From assembly GCA_942493305.1 (NCBI GenBank), contig OW818686.1, forward strand, positions 124,001 through 188,000: DNA of 64,000 nucleotides, in the 5' to 3' direction. The stretch's first letter is position 1. Every line of letters starts with the position of its first letter. Source of the DNA: UBA7672 sp030824255 (GTDB lineage Bacteria > Pseudomonadota > Alphaproteobacteria > Caulobacterales > Hyphomonadaceae). A model generated the notes under the pieces. That model had not been told where the DNA came from. It was given only the letters and a program-made list of their open reading frames with translations, and made no database searches. A program made the position numbers and the translations under genes. Below, one piece after another: positions 7,328 to 16,054 of this stretch.

Positions 7328-10012
7328 CTACCGTCCCTTTTTCAGCGCCGCGTGAGCCGCTGCAAGGCGGGCGACGGGGACGCGGAAGGGAGAGGCTGAG
7401 ACGTAGTCCAGCCCGGCTTCCTCGAAGAAGTAGACCGACGCCGGATCGCCGCCGTGTTCGCCGCAGACGCCGAGCTTGATACGCGGGCGCGTGGCGCGGC
7501 CGCGTTCGCAGCCGATGCGGACGAGTTCGCCGACGCCGTCGCGGTCGATCGAGACGAAGGGGTCTTTTTCGTAGATGCCTTTTTCCTCGTAGGTCTTGAG
7601 GAAGCGGGAGGCGTCGTCGCGCGAGATGCCCAGCGCGGTCTGCGTGAGATCATTGGTGCCGAAGGAGAAGAAATCCGCTTCTTCTGCGATCTCCCCTGCC
7701 CGCAGGGCCGCGCGCGGGAGCTCGATCATGGCGCCGACGAGATATTCGACCTGGGCCTTGCGCTCGTTGAAGACGCGCTCGGCGATGCGCACGACAAGAG
7801 CGCGCATCAGTTCGAGCTCGCGCCGGGTGGCGACCAGCGGGATCATCACTTCGAGGATCGGCGCCTTGCCGGTTTCCTTCGCCACGTCGAGCGCGGCCTC
7901 GAAGATGGCGCGGGCCTGCATCTCGTAGATTTCGGGGAAGGTGACGCCGAGACGGCAGCCACGGTGGCCAAGCATCGGGTTCGACTCGTGCAGTTCCTCG
8001 GCGCGGGCGCGGAGGAGGTCGGCGGAGATACCGGACTGTTTGGCGACACCGTCGATATCCTCGTCGGTGTGCGGCAGGAATTCGTGCAGCGGCGGATCGA
8101 GCAGGCGGATCGTCACCGGCAGGCCAGCCATGATGCGGAAGATCTGCGTGAAGTCGGAGCGCTGCATCGGGAGCAGCTTTTCCAGCGCCTTGCGACGACC
8201 GGATTCCTTGTCGGCGAGGATCATCTCGCGGACGACGGGGATACGCTCATTGTCGAAGAACATGTGTTCCGTGCGGCAGAGGCCGATGCCTTCGGCGCCG
8301 AACTTGCGCGCGGTTTCAGCGTCCAGCGGGGTTTCGGCGTTGGCGCGCACCTTCATGCGGCGCACAGCGTCGGCCCAGACCATCAGCTTGCCGAAATCGC
8401 CGCCGAGCGCGGGCTCGACCATCTTCACCGAGCCGACAAGGACTTCGCCCTTGGCGCCATCGACCGTGATGATGTCGCCCTTCTTCAGCGTGCGGCCGCC
8501 GACCTTCACGATGCCTTTTTCAACATCGATCTGCAGCGCGCCGGCGCCGCAGACGCAGGGACGCCCCATGCCGCGCGCAACGACGGCGGCGTGGCTGGTC
8601 ATGCCGCCGCGCGCTGTGACGATGGCCTTCGCCGCGTGCATGCCCTGAATGTCTTCCGGGCTGGTTTCGATGCGGACGAGGATGACGGCGACGGGTTTTT
8701 CACCCGTGGTGAGGGCGACAGCTTCGGCGGGATCGAACACCACCTGGCCGACAGCGGCGCCGGGGGACGCAGGCAATCCCTTCACGAAGACATCGCGCAC
8801 GGCGTCCTTCGCGATGGTGGGGTGGAGCAACTGGTCGAGCTGTGACGGATCGAGGCGGAGCACGGCCTCTTCCTGCGTGATCAGATTTTCCTCGCACATC
8901 TCGACGGCAAGCTTGAGGGCGGCCTGCGCCGTGCGCTTCCCGTTGCGGGTCTGGAGCATGTAGAGCTTGCCCTGCTCCACCGTGAACTCGATGTCCTGCA
9001 TATCGCGATAGTGGCGCTCGAGGCGGTCAGCGACGGCGATCAACTGCCCGTAGACTTCCGGCATCGCCTCTTCCAGCGAGAGGTCTTCGGAGCGCAGCTC
9101 GGCCTTGCGCGAGTTGGAGATCGGCGCGGGCGTGCGGATGCCGGCCACCACGTCTTCGCCCTGCGCGTTCACCAGATACTCGCCGTAGAACCGCTTCTCG
9201 CCCGTGCTGGGATCGCGCGTAAAGGCGACGCCGGTGGCGGAGCTTTCGCCCATGTTGCCGAACACCATCGACTGCACGTTGACGGCCGTGCCCCACGATT
9301 CCGGAATGTCGTTGAGCTTGCGATAAGTGGCGGCGCGGTCGTTCATCCACGAGGCAAACACGGCGCCGATGGCGCCCCAGAGCTGGTCCTTCGGCTCCTG
9401 CGGGAAGGGCTTGCCGGACTTCTTCTCGACGGCCTTCTTGTAGAGCGCGATGACCTCGATCCAGCTTTCGGCCCCAAGGTCAGTGTCGAGGTTGAAGTCG
9501 CGGCTTTCCTTGTAGTCGTCGAGGATGTGCTCGAACTCGTCGTGGCTGATGTTCAGCACGACGTTGGAATACATCTGGATGAAGCGGCGATAGCTGTCAT
9601 AGGCAAAGCGCCGGTCGCCCGAGAGCTTGGCGAGGCCTTCTGCGGTCTGGTCGTTGAGGCCGAGGTTCAGCACCGTGTCCATCATGCCGGGCATGGAGGC
9701 GCGGCTGCCGGAGCGGACGGAAACGAGCAGCGGATTGCGCACGTCGCCGAACTTTTTATCTGTCCGCCCCTCCAGCGCGCGCAGCGCGTCGTTGACCTGG
9801 CCTTCGAGATCGTCCGGGTATTTCCGCTTGTTCTTGTAGAACACGGTGCAGACTTCGGTGGTGATGGTGAAGCCCGGCGGCACGGGAAGGCCCAGCTTCG
9901 ACATCTCCGCGAGGTTCGCGCCCTTGCCCCCCAGAAGGTTCTTCATCGAGGCGTCGCCATCCGAGGCGCCGCCGCCGAAATCATAGACCCACTTGGTGGC
10001 GAGTTGGCTCAT
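7328..10012 (-). CDS. ppdK: Pyruvate, phosphate dikinase
   Basis: The enzyme interconverts pyruvate, ATP and phosphate with phosphoenolpyruvate, AMP and diphosphate. The 894-residue length is normal. Domain order is clear: N-terminal ATP-grasp ('LLGGKGANLAEMS', residues 27-39), central phosphohistidine domain with the catalytic His in 'GGMTSHAAVVARGMGRPC', and C-terminal TIM-barrel with 'GLCRTEHMF', 'NPMLGHRGCRLG', and 'GVCGEHGGDP' carrying the catalytic Cys. It starts 129 bp from the end of glyS on the same strand, separated by an inverted-repeat element. Gluconeogenic PEP supply fits an organism living on C2 and amino-acid carbon. Confidence 0.97.
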   Translation of the reverse strand: MSQLATKWVYDFGGGASDGDASMKNLLGGKGANLAEMSKLGLPVPPGFTITTEVCTVFYKNKRKYPDDLEGQVNDALRALEGRTDKKFGDVRNPLLVSVRSGSRASMPGMMDTVLNLGLNDQTAEGLAKLSGDRRFAYDSYRRFIQMYSNVVLNISHDEFEHILDDYKESRDFNLDTDLGAESWIEVIALYKKAVEKKSGKPFPQEPKDQLWGAIGAVFASWMNDRAATYRKLNDIPESWGTAVNVQSMVFGNMGESSATGVAFTRDPSTGEKRFYGEYLVNAQGEDVVAGIRTPAPISNSRKAELRSEDLSLEEAMPEVYGQLIAVADRLERHYRDMQDIEFTVEQGKLYMLQTRNGKRTAQAALKLAVEMCEENLITQEEAVLRLDPSQLDQLLHPTIAKDAVRDVFVKGLPASPGAAVGQVVFDPAEAVALTTGEKPVAVILVRIETSPEDIQGMHAAKAIVTARGGMTSHAAVVARGMGRPCVCGAGALQIDVEKGIVKVGGRTLKKGDIITVDGAKGEVLVGSVKMVEPALGGDFGKLMVWADAVRRMKVRANAETPLDAETARKFGAEGIGLCRTEHMFFDNERIPVVREMILADKESGRRKALEKLLPMQRSDFTQIFRIMAGLPVTIRLLDPPLHEFLPHTDEDIDGVAKQSGISADLLRARAEELHESNPMLGHRGCRLGVTFPEIYEMQARAIFEAALDVAKETGKAPILEVMIPLVATRRELELMRALVVRIAERVFNERKAQVEYLVGAMIELPRAALRAGEIAEEADFFSFGTNDLTQTALGISRDDASRFLKTYEEKGIYEKDPFVSIDRDGVGELVRIGCERGRATRPRIKLGVCGEHGGDPASVYFFEEAGLDYVSASPFRVPVARLAAAHAALKKGR

Positions 10013-10029
10013 GGTTCTTCACACCCAGT

Positions 10030-10133
10030 TTGTCATCCCGGAAACGCGGAGCGTTATCCGGGACCCATTCATCTGTCTGTCCATGCCTCACGATGGGTCC
10101 CGGCTCTCCGCTTCGTTACGGCCGGGATGACAA
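10030..10133. repeat. Intergenic inverted repeat between glyS and ppdK
   Basis: Two arms of about 40 bp face each other: GTCATCCCGG (10031-10040) pairs with CCGGGATGAC (10122-10131), and CCGGGACCCAT (10057-10067) pairs with ATGGGTCCCGG (10093-10103). The centre of each arm, 'CGCGGAGCG' versus 'CTCTCCGCTTCG', is less well conserved. This layout matches the dispersed intergenic palindromes common in alphaproteobacterial chromosomes. It could fold in the glyS-ppdK transcript and act as a processing or attenuation site. Confidence 0.7.
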
Positions 10134-10141
10134 TCGTGGGC

Positions 10142-12556
10142 CTAGCCCTCGATCCTGCTAAAGTCCGCCACACGATTTAGAGCGTCGCGGATCTGGGACA
10201 GGATCATGAGGCGATTTGCCCGCACGTCGGGCTGGTCGGCGTTGACCGTGACCTTGTCGAAGAAAGCGTCCACCGGGCCGCGGAGTTTCGAGAGCGCGCG
10301 CATGGCGCCGGCGAAATCTTCGGTTTCGAGCGCCTGGGTGGCGGCGGGCGCCGCCGTGTTGAGCGCGGTGACGAGGGCGTCGACCTCCGGCGGATCGCCC
10401 GCCATCGTTTTGCCCTGCCCCGAATACGACTTGCCGTCTTTCTTCTCCTCGATGGCGAGGATGTTGGCGGCGCGCTTGTAGCCCGCGAGGAGGTTCTTGC
10501 CGTCCTCGGTGGCGAGGAACTCGCCAAGGGCTTCGACGCGCTTCACGATGAGGACGAGGTCGTCCTCGCCGAGGGCGAAGACAGCATCGATCAGGTCGTG
10601 GCGAGCGCCTTGCTCGCGGAGGTGAACTTTGAGGCGGTCGGCGAAGAAGGAGAGGAGGTCCGACACTCGATCATGCGTTAGAGGCAAATCTGCCACGGAC
10701 TTCCGCTTGAAGGAATCGTCTACGCCAATCTTCCGGAGTTCGCGTCCGCCTATCAAATCGGCCACTTCGCTGAACTGAGCATTTCTACGACGAAAGAGTT
10801 CGTTGACTTTGATCTTTGCTGGCAATCGCTTTTGGTAGTCTGCCCCCGCTTCTATCTCTGCAAGCAGCTTTGGAAAACTGGAGCGGAATTCGGCGTCGAT
10901 TAGCTCACTGAAGAAAGGCACATCAACGATCGCCGCTGCTCCATGCTTCCATACCGGGTCAGCGGGTTGAGTTCCGATTGTCCAGATGACCGCGTCTCGC
11001 CAAGCGTCCTTTGACACGGGAATGCCGTCGATAGCTCTGACCATCTGCACGAGAGCATTAGTTCGCAAGCCCACGCGAATGTTCTGCTCAAGCAAAATTC
11101 TAATTACCCCAAGCGCCGCCCGCCGCAGCGCAAACGGGTCCTTGCTCCCCGTCGGCTTCTCATCAATGGCCCAGAACCCCACCAGCGTATCCAGCTTGTC
11201 CGCCAGCGCGACAGCCACACTCACCGGATCGGCCGGAACATTGTCGCCCGGCCCCTTCGGCTTGTAGTGATCGCGCACGGCATCGGCGATGGCCTGCGGT
11301 TCACCCTGCAGCGTGGCGTAGTAGCGGCCCATCACGCCTTCGAGTTCGGCGAACTCGCCGACCATGTCGGAGACGAGGTCGCACTTGGCGAGCTTGGCAG
11401 CGCGCTCCGCCTGCGCCGGATCAGCGCCGACTTTCGGGGCGAGTTCCTTCGCGAGCGCCATCACACGCTCGGCCTTGTCTTTCACCGTGCCGAGCTTCTC
11501 GTGGAAGACGATATTGCCAAGCTTCTCGAAGCGGTCCTCGAGTTTGATCTTGCGGTCATTGTCCCAGAAGAAGCGGGCGTCGTTGAGGCGGGCGCTCAGC
11601 ACGCGGCTGTTGCCTTCGGCGATCTTCTTGCCGCCGTCGATGGCGGCGAGGTTGGCGACGACGATGAATTTCGGCGCGAGGCTGCCATCGCCCTTCGCGG
11701 GATCGCGCACGGCAAAGTATTTCTGGTGCGTGCGCATGGAGAGCTTGATGACCTCGGGCGGGAGATCGAGGAAGCTGGCGTCCATGTCGCCCATGATGAC
11801 GACGGGGTGCTCGGCAAGGCCAGCGACTTCTTCGAGCAGGCCGATGTCGTCGACGAGTTCGAGGTTCTGCGCGGCGCACAGCTGTTTCGCGTCGGTGAGG
11901 ATGATCTCTTTCCGCTCTTCGCGATCGAGGATGACGCGGCCCTTGTTGCGGATCACGTCTTCATAGTCGTCGAAGCGGCGCACCTTGAAGGGGCCCCGGC
12001 CCATCACGCGATGGCCTTCCGTCTCGTTGCCGGACTTGATGCCTTCGATCTCGAAGGGAACGACCTCGCCATCGAAGGTGCAGAGGATGCGGGTGATGGG
12101 GCGGACCCAGCGGAGATCGCCATTGCCCCAGCGCATGGATTTCGGCCAGTGGAAGCCACGGATGATCTGGGGCACGAGGGCGGCGATCACATCGGCCGTC
12201 TGCTTGCCCGGCTTGGCGAGGTGCGCGACGTAGACGCGGCCCTTCTTGGGAACCTCGTGGACGTGGGCCTGGGCGATATCAGTCAGGCCGGCTTTCTTGA
12301 GGAAGCCCTGGATGGCGGCGTCGGGCGCGCCCTCCTTCGGGCCGATGACGTCTTCCACCACGTCTGCGGACTTCACCGGCAGGCCCTCGACCACGGCGAC
12401 GAGGCGGCGGGGGCCGGAGAAGCCCTTGATTCCTTCGGGAATTAGTCCGGCGGCGGTGAGGCCGTCCATCAGCGCCTTGACGAGATCCGCCTCGGCCTTC
12501 GCCTGCATGCGGGCCGGAATTTCCTCGGACAGGATCTCAAGCAGAAGCTGGGGCAT
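10142..12556 (-). CDS. glyS: Glycine--tRNA ligase beta subunit
   Basis: The beta chain of bacterial alpha2beta2 glycyl-tRNA synthetase binds tRNA-Gly and completes the enzyme whose alpha chain is encoded at 20644-21546. The start 'MPQLLLEILSEEIPARMQ' at 12556 is the standard N-terminus of GlyS, giving 804 residues; the frame stays open further upstream but without homologous sequence. Recognisable segments include 'SMRTHQKYFAVRD', 'NDARFFWDNDRK', and the C-terminal anticodon-binding region near 'RVADFSRIEG'. An AAGG lies about 6 bases before the ATG. The codons and base composition between about 10640 and 11110 look more A+T-rich than the flanks, though the protein stays in frame. Confidence 0.96.
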   Translation of the reverse strand: MPQLLLEILSEEIPARMQAKAEADLVKALMDGLTAAGLIPEGIKGFSGPRRLVAVVEGLPVKSADVVEDVIGPKEGAPDAAIQGFLKKAGLTDIAQAHVHEVPKKGRVYVAHLAKPGKQTADVIAALVPQIIRGFHWPKSMRWGNGDLRWVRPITRILCTFDGEVVPFEIEGIKSGNETEGHRVMGRGPFKVRRFDDYEDVIRNKGRVILDREERKEIILTDAKQLCAAQNLELVDDIGLLEEVAGLAEHPVVIMGDMDASFLDLPPEVIKLSMRTHQKYFAVRDPAKGDGSLAPKFIVVANLAAIDGGKKIAEGNSRVLSARLNDARFFWDNDRKIKLEDRFEKLGNIVFHEKLGTVKDKAERVMALAKELAPKVGADPAQAERAAKLAKCDLVSDMVGEFAELEGVMGRYYATLQGEPQAIADAVRDHYKPKGPGDNVPADPVSVAVALADKLDTLVGFWAIDEKPTGSKDPFALRRAALGVIRILLEQNIRVGLRTNALVQMVRAIDGIPVSKDAWRDAVIWTIGTQPADPVWKHGAAAIVDVPFFSELIDAEFRSSFPKLLAEIEAGADYQKRLPAKIKVNELFRRRNAQFSEVADLIGGRELRKIGVDDSFKRKSVADLPLTHDRVSDLLSFFADRLKVHLREQGARHDLIDAVFALGEDDLVLIVKRVEALGEFLATEDGKNLLAGYKRAANILAIEEKKDGKSYSGQGKTMAGDPPEVDALVTALNTAAPAATQALETEDFAGAMRALSKLRGPVDAFFDKVTVNADQPDVRANRLMILSQIRDALNRVADFSRIEG

Positions 12557-12730
12557 TTGGCCTTGTTCGCAGTCGCGGAATTGGGTGCGTGAGTGCAGCG
12601 GAACGGGGGCAAAGGCAAGGGTTTTGGCATGATCTTGCCGGGACGACCCGCAGGGCCGGAAAGCCCGGTCCCGCGTGGCTTCCCGACGGCGCCCCTCGTC
12701 GGCAAACCGCCGCCACGCTAACGATGGTGC

Positions 12731-13381
12731 ATGACGCTCAGCTTCGATTTCCATTTCTCGTTCCGCAGCCCCTACTCCTACCTCGCCATGCCGCAGATCG
12801 AGGCCGTGATGGCGCAGTACGATGTCGAGGCGCGGATGCGGATCGTGCGGCCGATCGCGGTGCGGATTCCGGGGTTCTTTCAAAAGGTGAACCCGCTATG
12901 GCCGCCCTATCTGGCGAAGGACACCAAGCGCATCGCGGAGATGGCGCGCATTCCCTATCGCTGGCCGCGGCCGGACCCGATCGTTCAGACGCGCGAGACA
13001 CGGGAGGTGGCGGCCGAACAGCCCTACATCATGCGCGTGTCGCGGCTGGGCGCGCTGGCGACGGAGCGCGGGCGGGGCTTTGCGTTCGTGCGGACGGCCA
13101 GCTTCATGATGTGGAGCGGCGAGACGGACAACTGGCATGAAGGCGGACGACTGGCGGCGTGCGCAGAGATTGCCGGACTGGATGGCGCGGCGCTGGAGCG
13201 CGATGCGGAAGCGGAGGCGGCGCGGCTGGATGCCGTGATCGCGGAGAACGAAGCGGCGCAGGATGCGGCGGGACATTGGGGCGTGCCGCTATTCGTGTTC
13301 GAGGGCGAGCCGTTCTTCGGGCAGGACCGGATCGAACATCTTGTGTGGCGGATGAAGCAGCACGGGCTGAAGGCGCGGTAA
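12731..13381 (+). CDS. DsbA-family oxidoreductase/2-hydroxychromene-2-carboxylate isomerase-like protein
   Basis: The 216-residue protein begins 'MTLSFDFHFSFRSPYSYLAM', the typical start of the kappa-class GST/HCCA isomerase branch of the DsbA thioredoxin fold. The Ser in 'SPYSYL' is the glutathione-contacting residue of that branch, and there is no CxxC motif, so it is not a disulphide oxidase. The C-terminal 'GVPLFVFEGEPFFGQDRIEHL' closes the family signature. The substrate is unknown; characterised relatives use glutathione to isomerise an aromatic catabolic intermediate. It is divergent from glyS and converges, with a 3-bp gap, on the next gene. Confidence 0.8.
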   Translation: MTLSFDFHFSFRSPYSYLAMPQIEAVMAQYDVEARMRIVRPIAVRIPGFFQKVNPLWPPYLAKDTKRIAEMARIPYRWPRPDPIVQTRETREVAAEQPYIMRVSRLGALATERGRGFAFVRTASFMMWSGETDNWHEGGRLAACAEIAGLDGAALERDAEAEAARLDAVIAENEAAQDAAGHWGVPLFVFEGEPFFGQDRIEHLVWRMKQHGLKAR

Positions 13382-13384
13382 GCC

Positions 13385-13756
13385 CTACTCCGCGCGCTTG
13401 TCCGGATCGGGCTGGACGATTGGCGCGAGATGAATGTCGACCGGCTCGAACTCCGCGAACATGTCGCCGGCTTCCGCCAGCGAATTGAGCGGGGCGTAGT
13501 CGCAGCAGGCAGCGAAGCGGGCCCACATCGCCTGCACGCGCGGATTGGCGTGCGCCTGTTCAATAGCGGCGGGCGAAGCCCATTCGAAGATTTCGATCAT
13601 CGCGCCATCCTTCGCGCGCATGAGCGTGGCGGGCCGATCCGTTGCGAGGCCTTCGGAGCGGAGGAAATGCGCGTGGTCGCGCAGTTCGGAGAGCAGCACA
13701 TCCTCCTGCCCCGGCTTCGGCCTGTAGGCGACGATCACAAGGCGGGGAATGCTCAT
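13385..13756 (-). CDS. Dimeric alpha/beta-barrel protein, antibiotic biosynthesis monooxygenase-like
   Basis: The 123-residue protein starts 'MSIPRLVIVAYRPKPGQEDVL', followed by 'LRSEGLATDRPATLMRAKDG' and 'IEIFEWASPAAIEQAH'. This beta-strand, helix, 'FEWAS' pattern resembles ABM/EthD-type dimeric barrel proteins. Assignment rests on pattern only, and no catalytic residue is evident. The ATG overlaps the stop of the upstream gene by one base (TGATG), so it is probably translated as the last gene of a run with the DUF2314 lipoprotein and glutaminyl cyclase. Confidence 0.7.
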   Translation of the reverse strand: MSIPRLVIVAYRPKPGQEDVLLSELRDHAHFLRSEGLATDRPATLMRAKDGAMIEIFEWASPAAIEQAHANPRVQAMWARFAACCDYAPLNSLAEAGDMFAEFEPVDIHLAPIVQPDPDKRAE

Positions 13757-14235
13757 CACTCGTCTCCCGTCGGGCTGGCTGCGAGCATCGCCCTCAACCA
13801 TTCCTGCTGCAGCGAATCCATCTGCGGCAGCAGCACGCGCGTGGTGTAATGCCCGAGCAGCCTGTCGCCGGAAAAGAACGCCCAGTCGACGATCTGGTTG
13901 TCCTGAAACTCGACGATCGCGCCTTTCTGCAGGTCACCGAGATAATTCGGCTGGTTGGCGAGCTCACCCACGATCTTGTCGGGGGCGCGGGCGATGTAAT
14001 CGACCCAGACATCTTCGGCGCCGGACTGGCCGTCGCGGCGCGGGAGCGCGGCCTTCAGCGAAAAATCGAAATCGCCTTCGAAAGGTTCGGCGAAACGCGC
14101 CCAGTAGAAAGGCAGGCTGGCGCGCGCGTCTTCCTTTGCCTTCGCCAGCTCGCGCTGGAATTCGGCTTCGGGGCTGGCAGGCTCGCCGGAACAGGCGGCG
14201 AGCGCGAGAAGAACGATTGCGGCCAGCGGCCTCAT
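13756..14235 (-). CDS. DUF2314 lipoprotein
   Basis: The start at 14235 gives 159 residues with a lipoprotein signal 'MRPLAAIVLLALAAC', the Cys at residue 15 being the expected lipidation site. The mature part contains the DUF2314 pattern: 'DVWVDYIARAPDKIVGELAN', 'NYLGDLQKGAIVEF', and 'DWAFFSGDRLLGHYTTRVLL'. The family has no assigned biochemical role. It overlaps the upstream gene by ATGA and the downstream one by a single base, so a three-gene translationally coupled unit is likely. A second DUF2314 protein lies at 19909-20508, at the other end of the segment that separates glyS from glyQ. Confidence 0.8.
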   Translation of the reverse strand: MRPLAAIVLLALAACSGEPASPEAEFQRELAKAKEDARASLPFYWARFAEPFEGDFDFSLKAALPRRDGQSGAEDVWVDYIARAPDKIVGELANQPNYLGDLQKGAIVEFQDNQIVDWAFFSGDRLLGHYTTRVLLPQMDSLQQEWLRAMLAASPTGDE

Positions 14236-15044
14236 GGCGTGGCGGGGGCCGCCGGATCCTTGACCTTGATCTCGAACAGCTTCGGCCAGAGCTTGCCGGT
14301 GACATAGAGCTTGTCGTTCGCCTTGTCCCACGCGATGCCGTTGAGGACATCCGTCTTGCTGCGCTCATTGCGCGTGAGCAGGCCGCCGAGATGAAGCACG
14401 CCGGTCACGGCGCCGCTGGCGGGGTCGATACGCACGATGCGATCGGTTTCGAACACGTTGGCCCAGATCTCGCCCTTCACGAACTCCAGTTCGTTGAGCT
14501 TGCCGACCGGGCGGCCGTTCATGGTCACGTCGATGCGGCCGGTTTCTTCCAGCGTTTCGGGATTGAGCTTGCGGATCTGCGCGGTGCCATCGCTCATGTA
14601 GATCTGCGTGTCGTCGCGCGTCAGGCCCCAGCCTTCGCCCTGATAGACCCACTCGCCCTTGAGCTCGAGCGTGTTGCGGTCGAGGATGAAGCCCTTCTGG
14701 TGTTGCCAGGTGAGCGTGATGATGCGGTCGCCCCAGATCACCATGCCCTCGCCGAAATATTCCGGCTGGACGACATACTGTTGCTGCACCTGCCCGGTCG
14801 CGAGATCGACCTTGCGGACCCAGGACGTGCCGAGCTGGCCGGTGCTTTCATAAAGCTGGCCGTCCTCGATCAGCAGGCCCTGCGTGAACGCGGCCGGATC
14901 GTGCGGATAGGTCGCCACGACGTCATAGGCGTAAGCCGGGATTGTGGGCGCGGTCGACGCGACGGGGGCCGGCCCTGTCGAGGGCGAGCACCCGGCGAGC
15001 GTCAGGGCGGCGGCGAGGAAAGCAGACCGGATCAGGCTTTTCAT
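14232..15044 (-). CDS. Glutaminyl-peptide cyclotransferase, lipoprotein form
   Basis: This 270-residue protein matches the five-bladed beta-propeller glutamine cyclotransferase family (plant/bacterial type), which turns N-terminal Gln of peptides into pyroglutamate. Motifs are 'PHDPAAFTQGLLIEDGQLYE', 'FGEGMVIWGDRIITLTWQ', 'YQGEGWGLTRD', 'KLNELEFVKGEIWANVFETD', and 'DVLNGIAWD'. The N-terminus 'MKSLIRSAFLAAALTLAGC' is a lipoprotein signal with Cys at residue 19, so the enzyme is likely periplasmic and membrane-tethered. It overlaps the DUF2314 lipoprotein gene by ATGA. Confidence 0.88.
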   Translation of the reverse strand: MKSLIRSAFLAAALTLAGCSPSTGPAPVASTAPTIPAYAYDVVATYPHDPAAFTQGLLIEDGQLYESTGQLGTSWVRKVDLATGQVQQQYVVQPEYFGEGMVIWGDRIITLTWQHQKGFILDRNTLELKGEWVYQGEGWGLTRDDTQIYMSDGTAQIRKLNPETLEETGRIDVTMNGRPVGKLNELEFVKGEIWANVFETDRIVRIDPASGAVTGVLHLGGLLTRNERSKTDVLNGIAWDKANDKLYVTGKLWPKLFEIKVKDPAAPATP

Positions 15045-15122
15045 GGCCAGGTATTTAGGCCGGGTTTGTGACGGAAGAAAGCCATCACCCCCTCCCCCTC
15101 CTCCCCAGCCGCCTCCCCCGCC

Positions 15123-15149
15123 GCCTCCCCCGCCCTCGGCGAGGGAGGC
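15123..15149. repeat. G+C-rich inverted repeat, possible terminator
   Basis: GCCTCCCCCGCC (15123-15134) and GGCGAGGGAGGC (15138-15149) pair with one mismatch over a 3-base loop. It lies just downstream of the 15162-15962 gene and upstream of the glutaminyl cyclase gene on the minus strand. There is no T-tract, so intrinsic termination is uncertain. Confidence 0.35.
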
Positions 15150-15161
15150 TTAGCCACTTTT

Positions 15162-15962
15162 CTACTGCTGTGCGGGCGCCGGCGCCGCCGGCTGGCGCGG
15201 GCCGGCCGGGGCGTGTGCCGGAAGGGCCGGCAGATTGCCGACCATGCCGCCCGGCAGGGCCGCGGCGCGCGCGCGCTGGAAGCCCGGGCGGGCTTCGATG
15301 CGGGTGCGCCATTCAGCGACGTTCGGGAACTGGTTCTTGTCGACGATGTTCAGCGCCGTCGCGAAGTTGAGCGGGAAGAGCATCATGATGTCGGCGGCGG
15401 AGAACTCATCGCCGCCAAACCACTTGTTCTTGCCCAGCCAGTTCTCGGCATACTGCACGACCTGCTCGGAATCGACGAGGGGCGAGCGCTGCTTCGGCGG
15501 CGCGATCTGCCAGACGCGATAATCCGCGATGACGCGCGAGGCGAGCGAGCCTTCGGCGTAGTGCATCCATTTCAGGTGCTGGGGATAGAACTCGCTGTCG
15601 AGCGCGGGCGTCAGTTTGCCCGGCGCATAGCGGTTGATGATCGTCTCTATGATGGCGCCGGATTCAACCAGCACCTGGCCGCCGATCGTCACTGTCGGAG
15701 CGACGGGCATTTCCGGGTTGATGGCGCGGATCGGCGCCATGGAGCCGGCGAGGTCGCCACGCTTGAACTCGAGCTTGTAGGGCAGGCCCAGCTCTTCCAT
15801 CAGCCAGACGATCCGCTCGGAGCGACGGCCTTCGAGGTGGTAGATCACGATTTCCGGCTGAGGCATGGCAGCCTGTGCCGAAGAAGCGGATTGCGTGGCG
15901 GCGCCCGTGGCGCATCCCGCAAGCATGACGGCCGCAAGCCCGGCGCCCAGCAGAAGTTTCAT
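15162..15962 (-). CDS. Glutathione S-transferase-fold lipoprotein (copy 1)
   Basis: The 266-residue product begins with a lipoprotein signal 'MKLLLGAGLAAVMLAGC' (Cys 17) and an Ala/Ser-rich linker. From about residue 36 it has a full GST fold: N-terminal thioredoxin-like half ('IVIYHLEGRRSERIVWLMEE', 'PVAPTVTIGGQVLVESGAII') and C-terminal helical half ('FSAADIMMLFPL'). 'APTV' carries the cis-Pro and 'ESGAI' the glutathione gamma-Glu contact of GSTs. The tail is Pro/Ala-rich. An exported GST is unusual because glutathione and most known partners are cytosolic. The minus-strand TATAAT at 15978-15983 may be the -10 element. The next gene upstream is a close paralogue. Confidence 0.82.
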   Translation of the reverse strand: MKLLLGAGLAAVMLAGCATGAATQSASSAQAAMPQPEIVIYHLEGRRSERIVWLMEELGLPYKLEFKRGDLAGSMAPIRAINPEMPVAPTVTIGGQVLVESGAIIETIINRYAPGKLTPALDSEFYPQHLKWMHYAEGSLASRVIADYRVWQIAPPKQRSPLVDSEQVVQYAENWLGKNKWFGGDEFSAADIMMLFPLNFATALNIVDKNQFPNVAEWRTRIEARPGFQRARAAALPGGMVGNLPALPAHAPAGPRQPAAPAPAQQ

Positions 15963-16054
15963 GACGTCTCTCCCGAAATTATAATTACACGCTGCCTAGC
16001 ACGCGACTTCCCATGCTGCGAGATGCAATCGCGCGAGGCCAGGTAACGAAGCGA

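Noticed and set aside
12557..12883. N-terminal extension of GlyS
   Set aside because: Residues before 'MPQLLLEILSEEIPARMQ' have no resemblance to GlyS and overlap the divergent DsbA-like gene.
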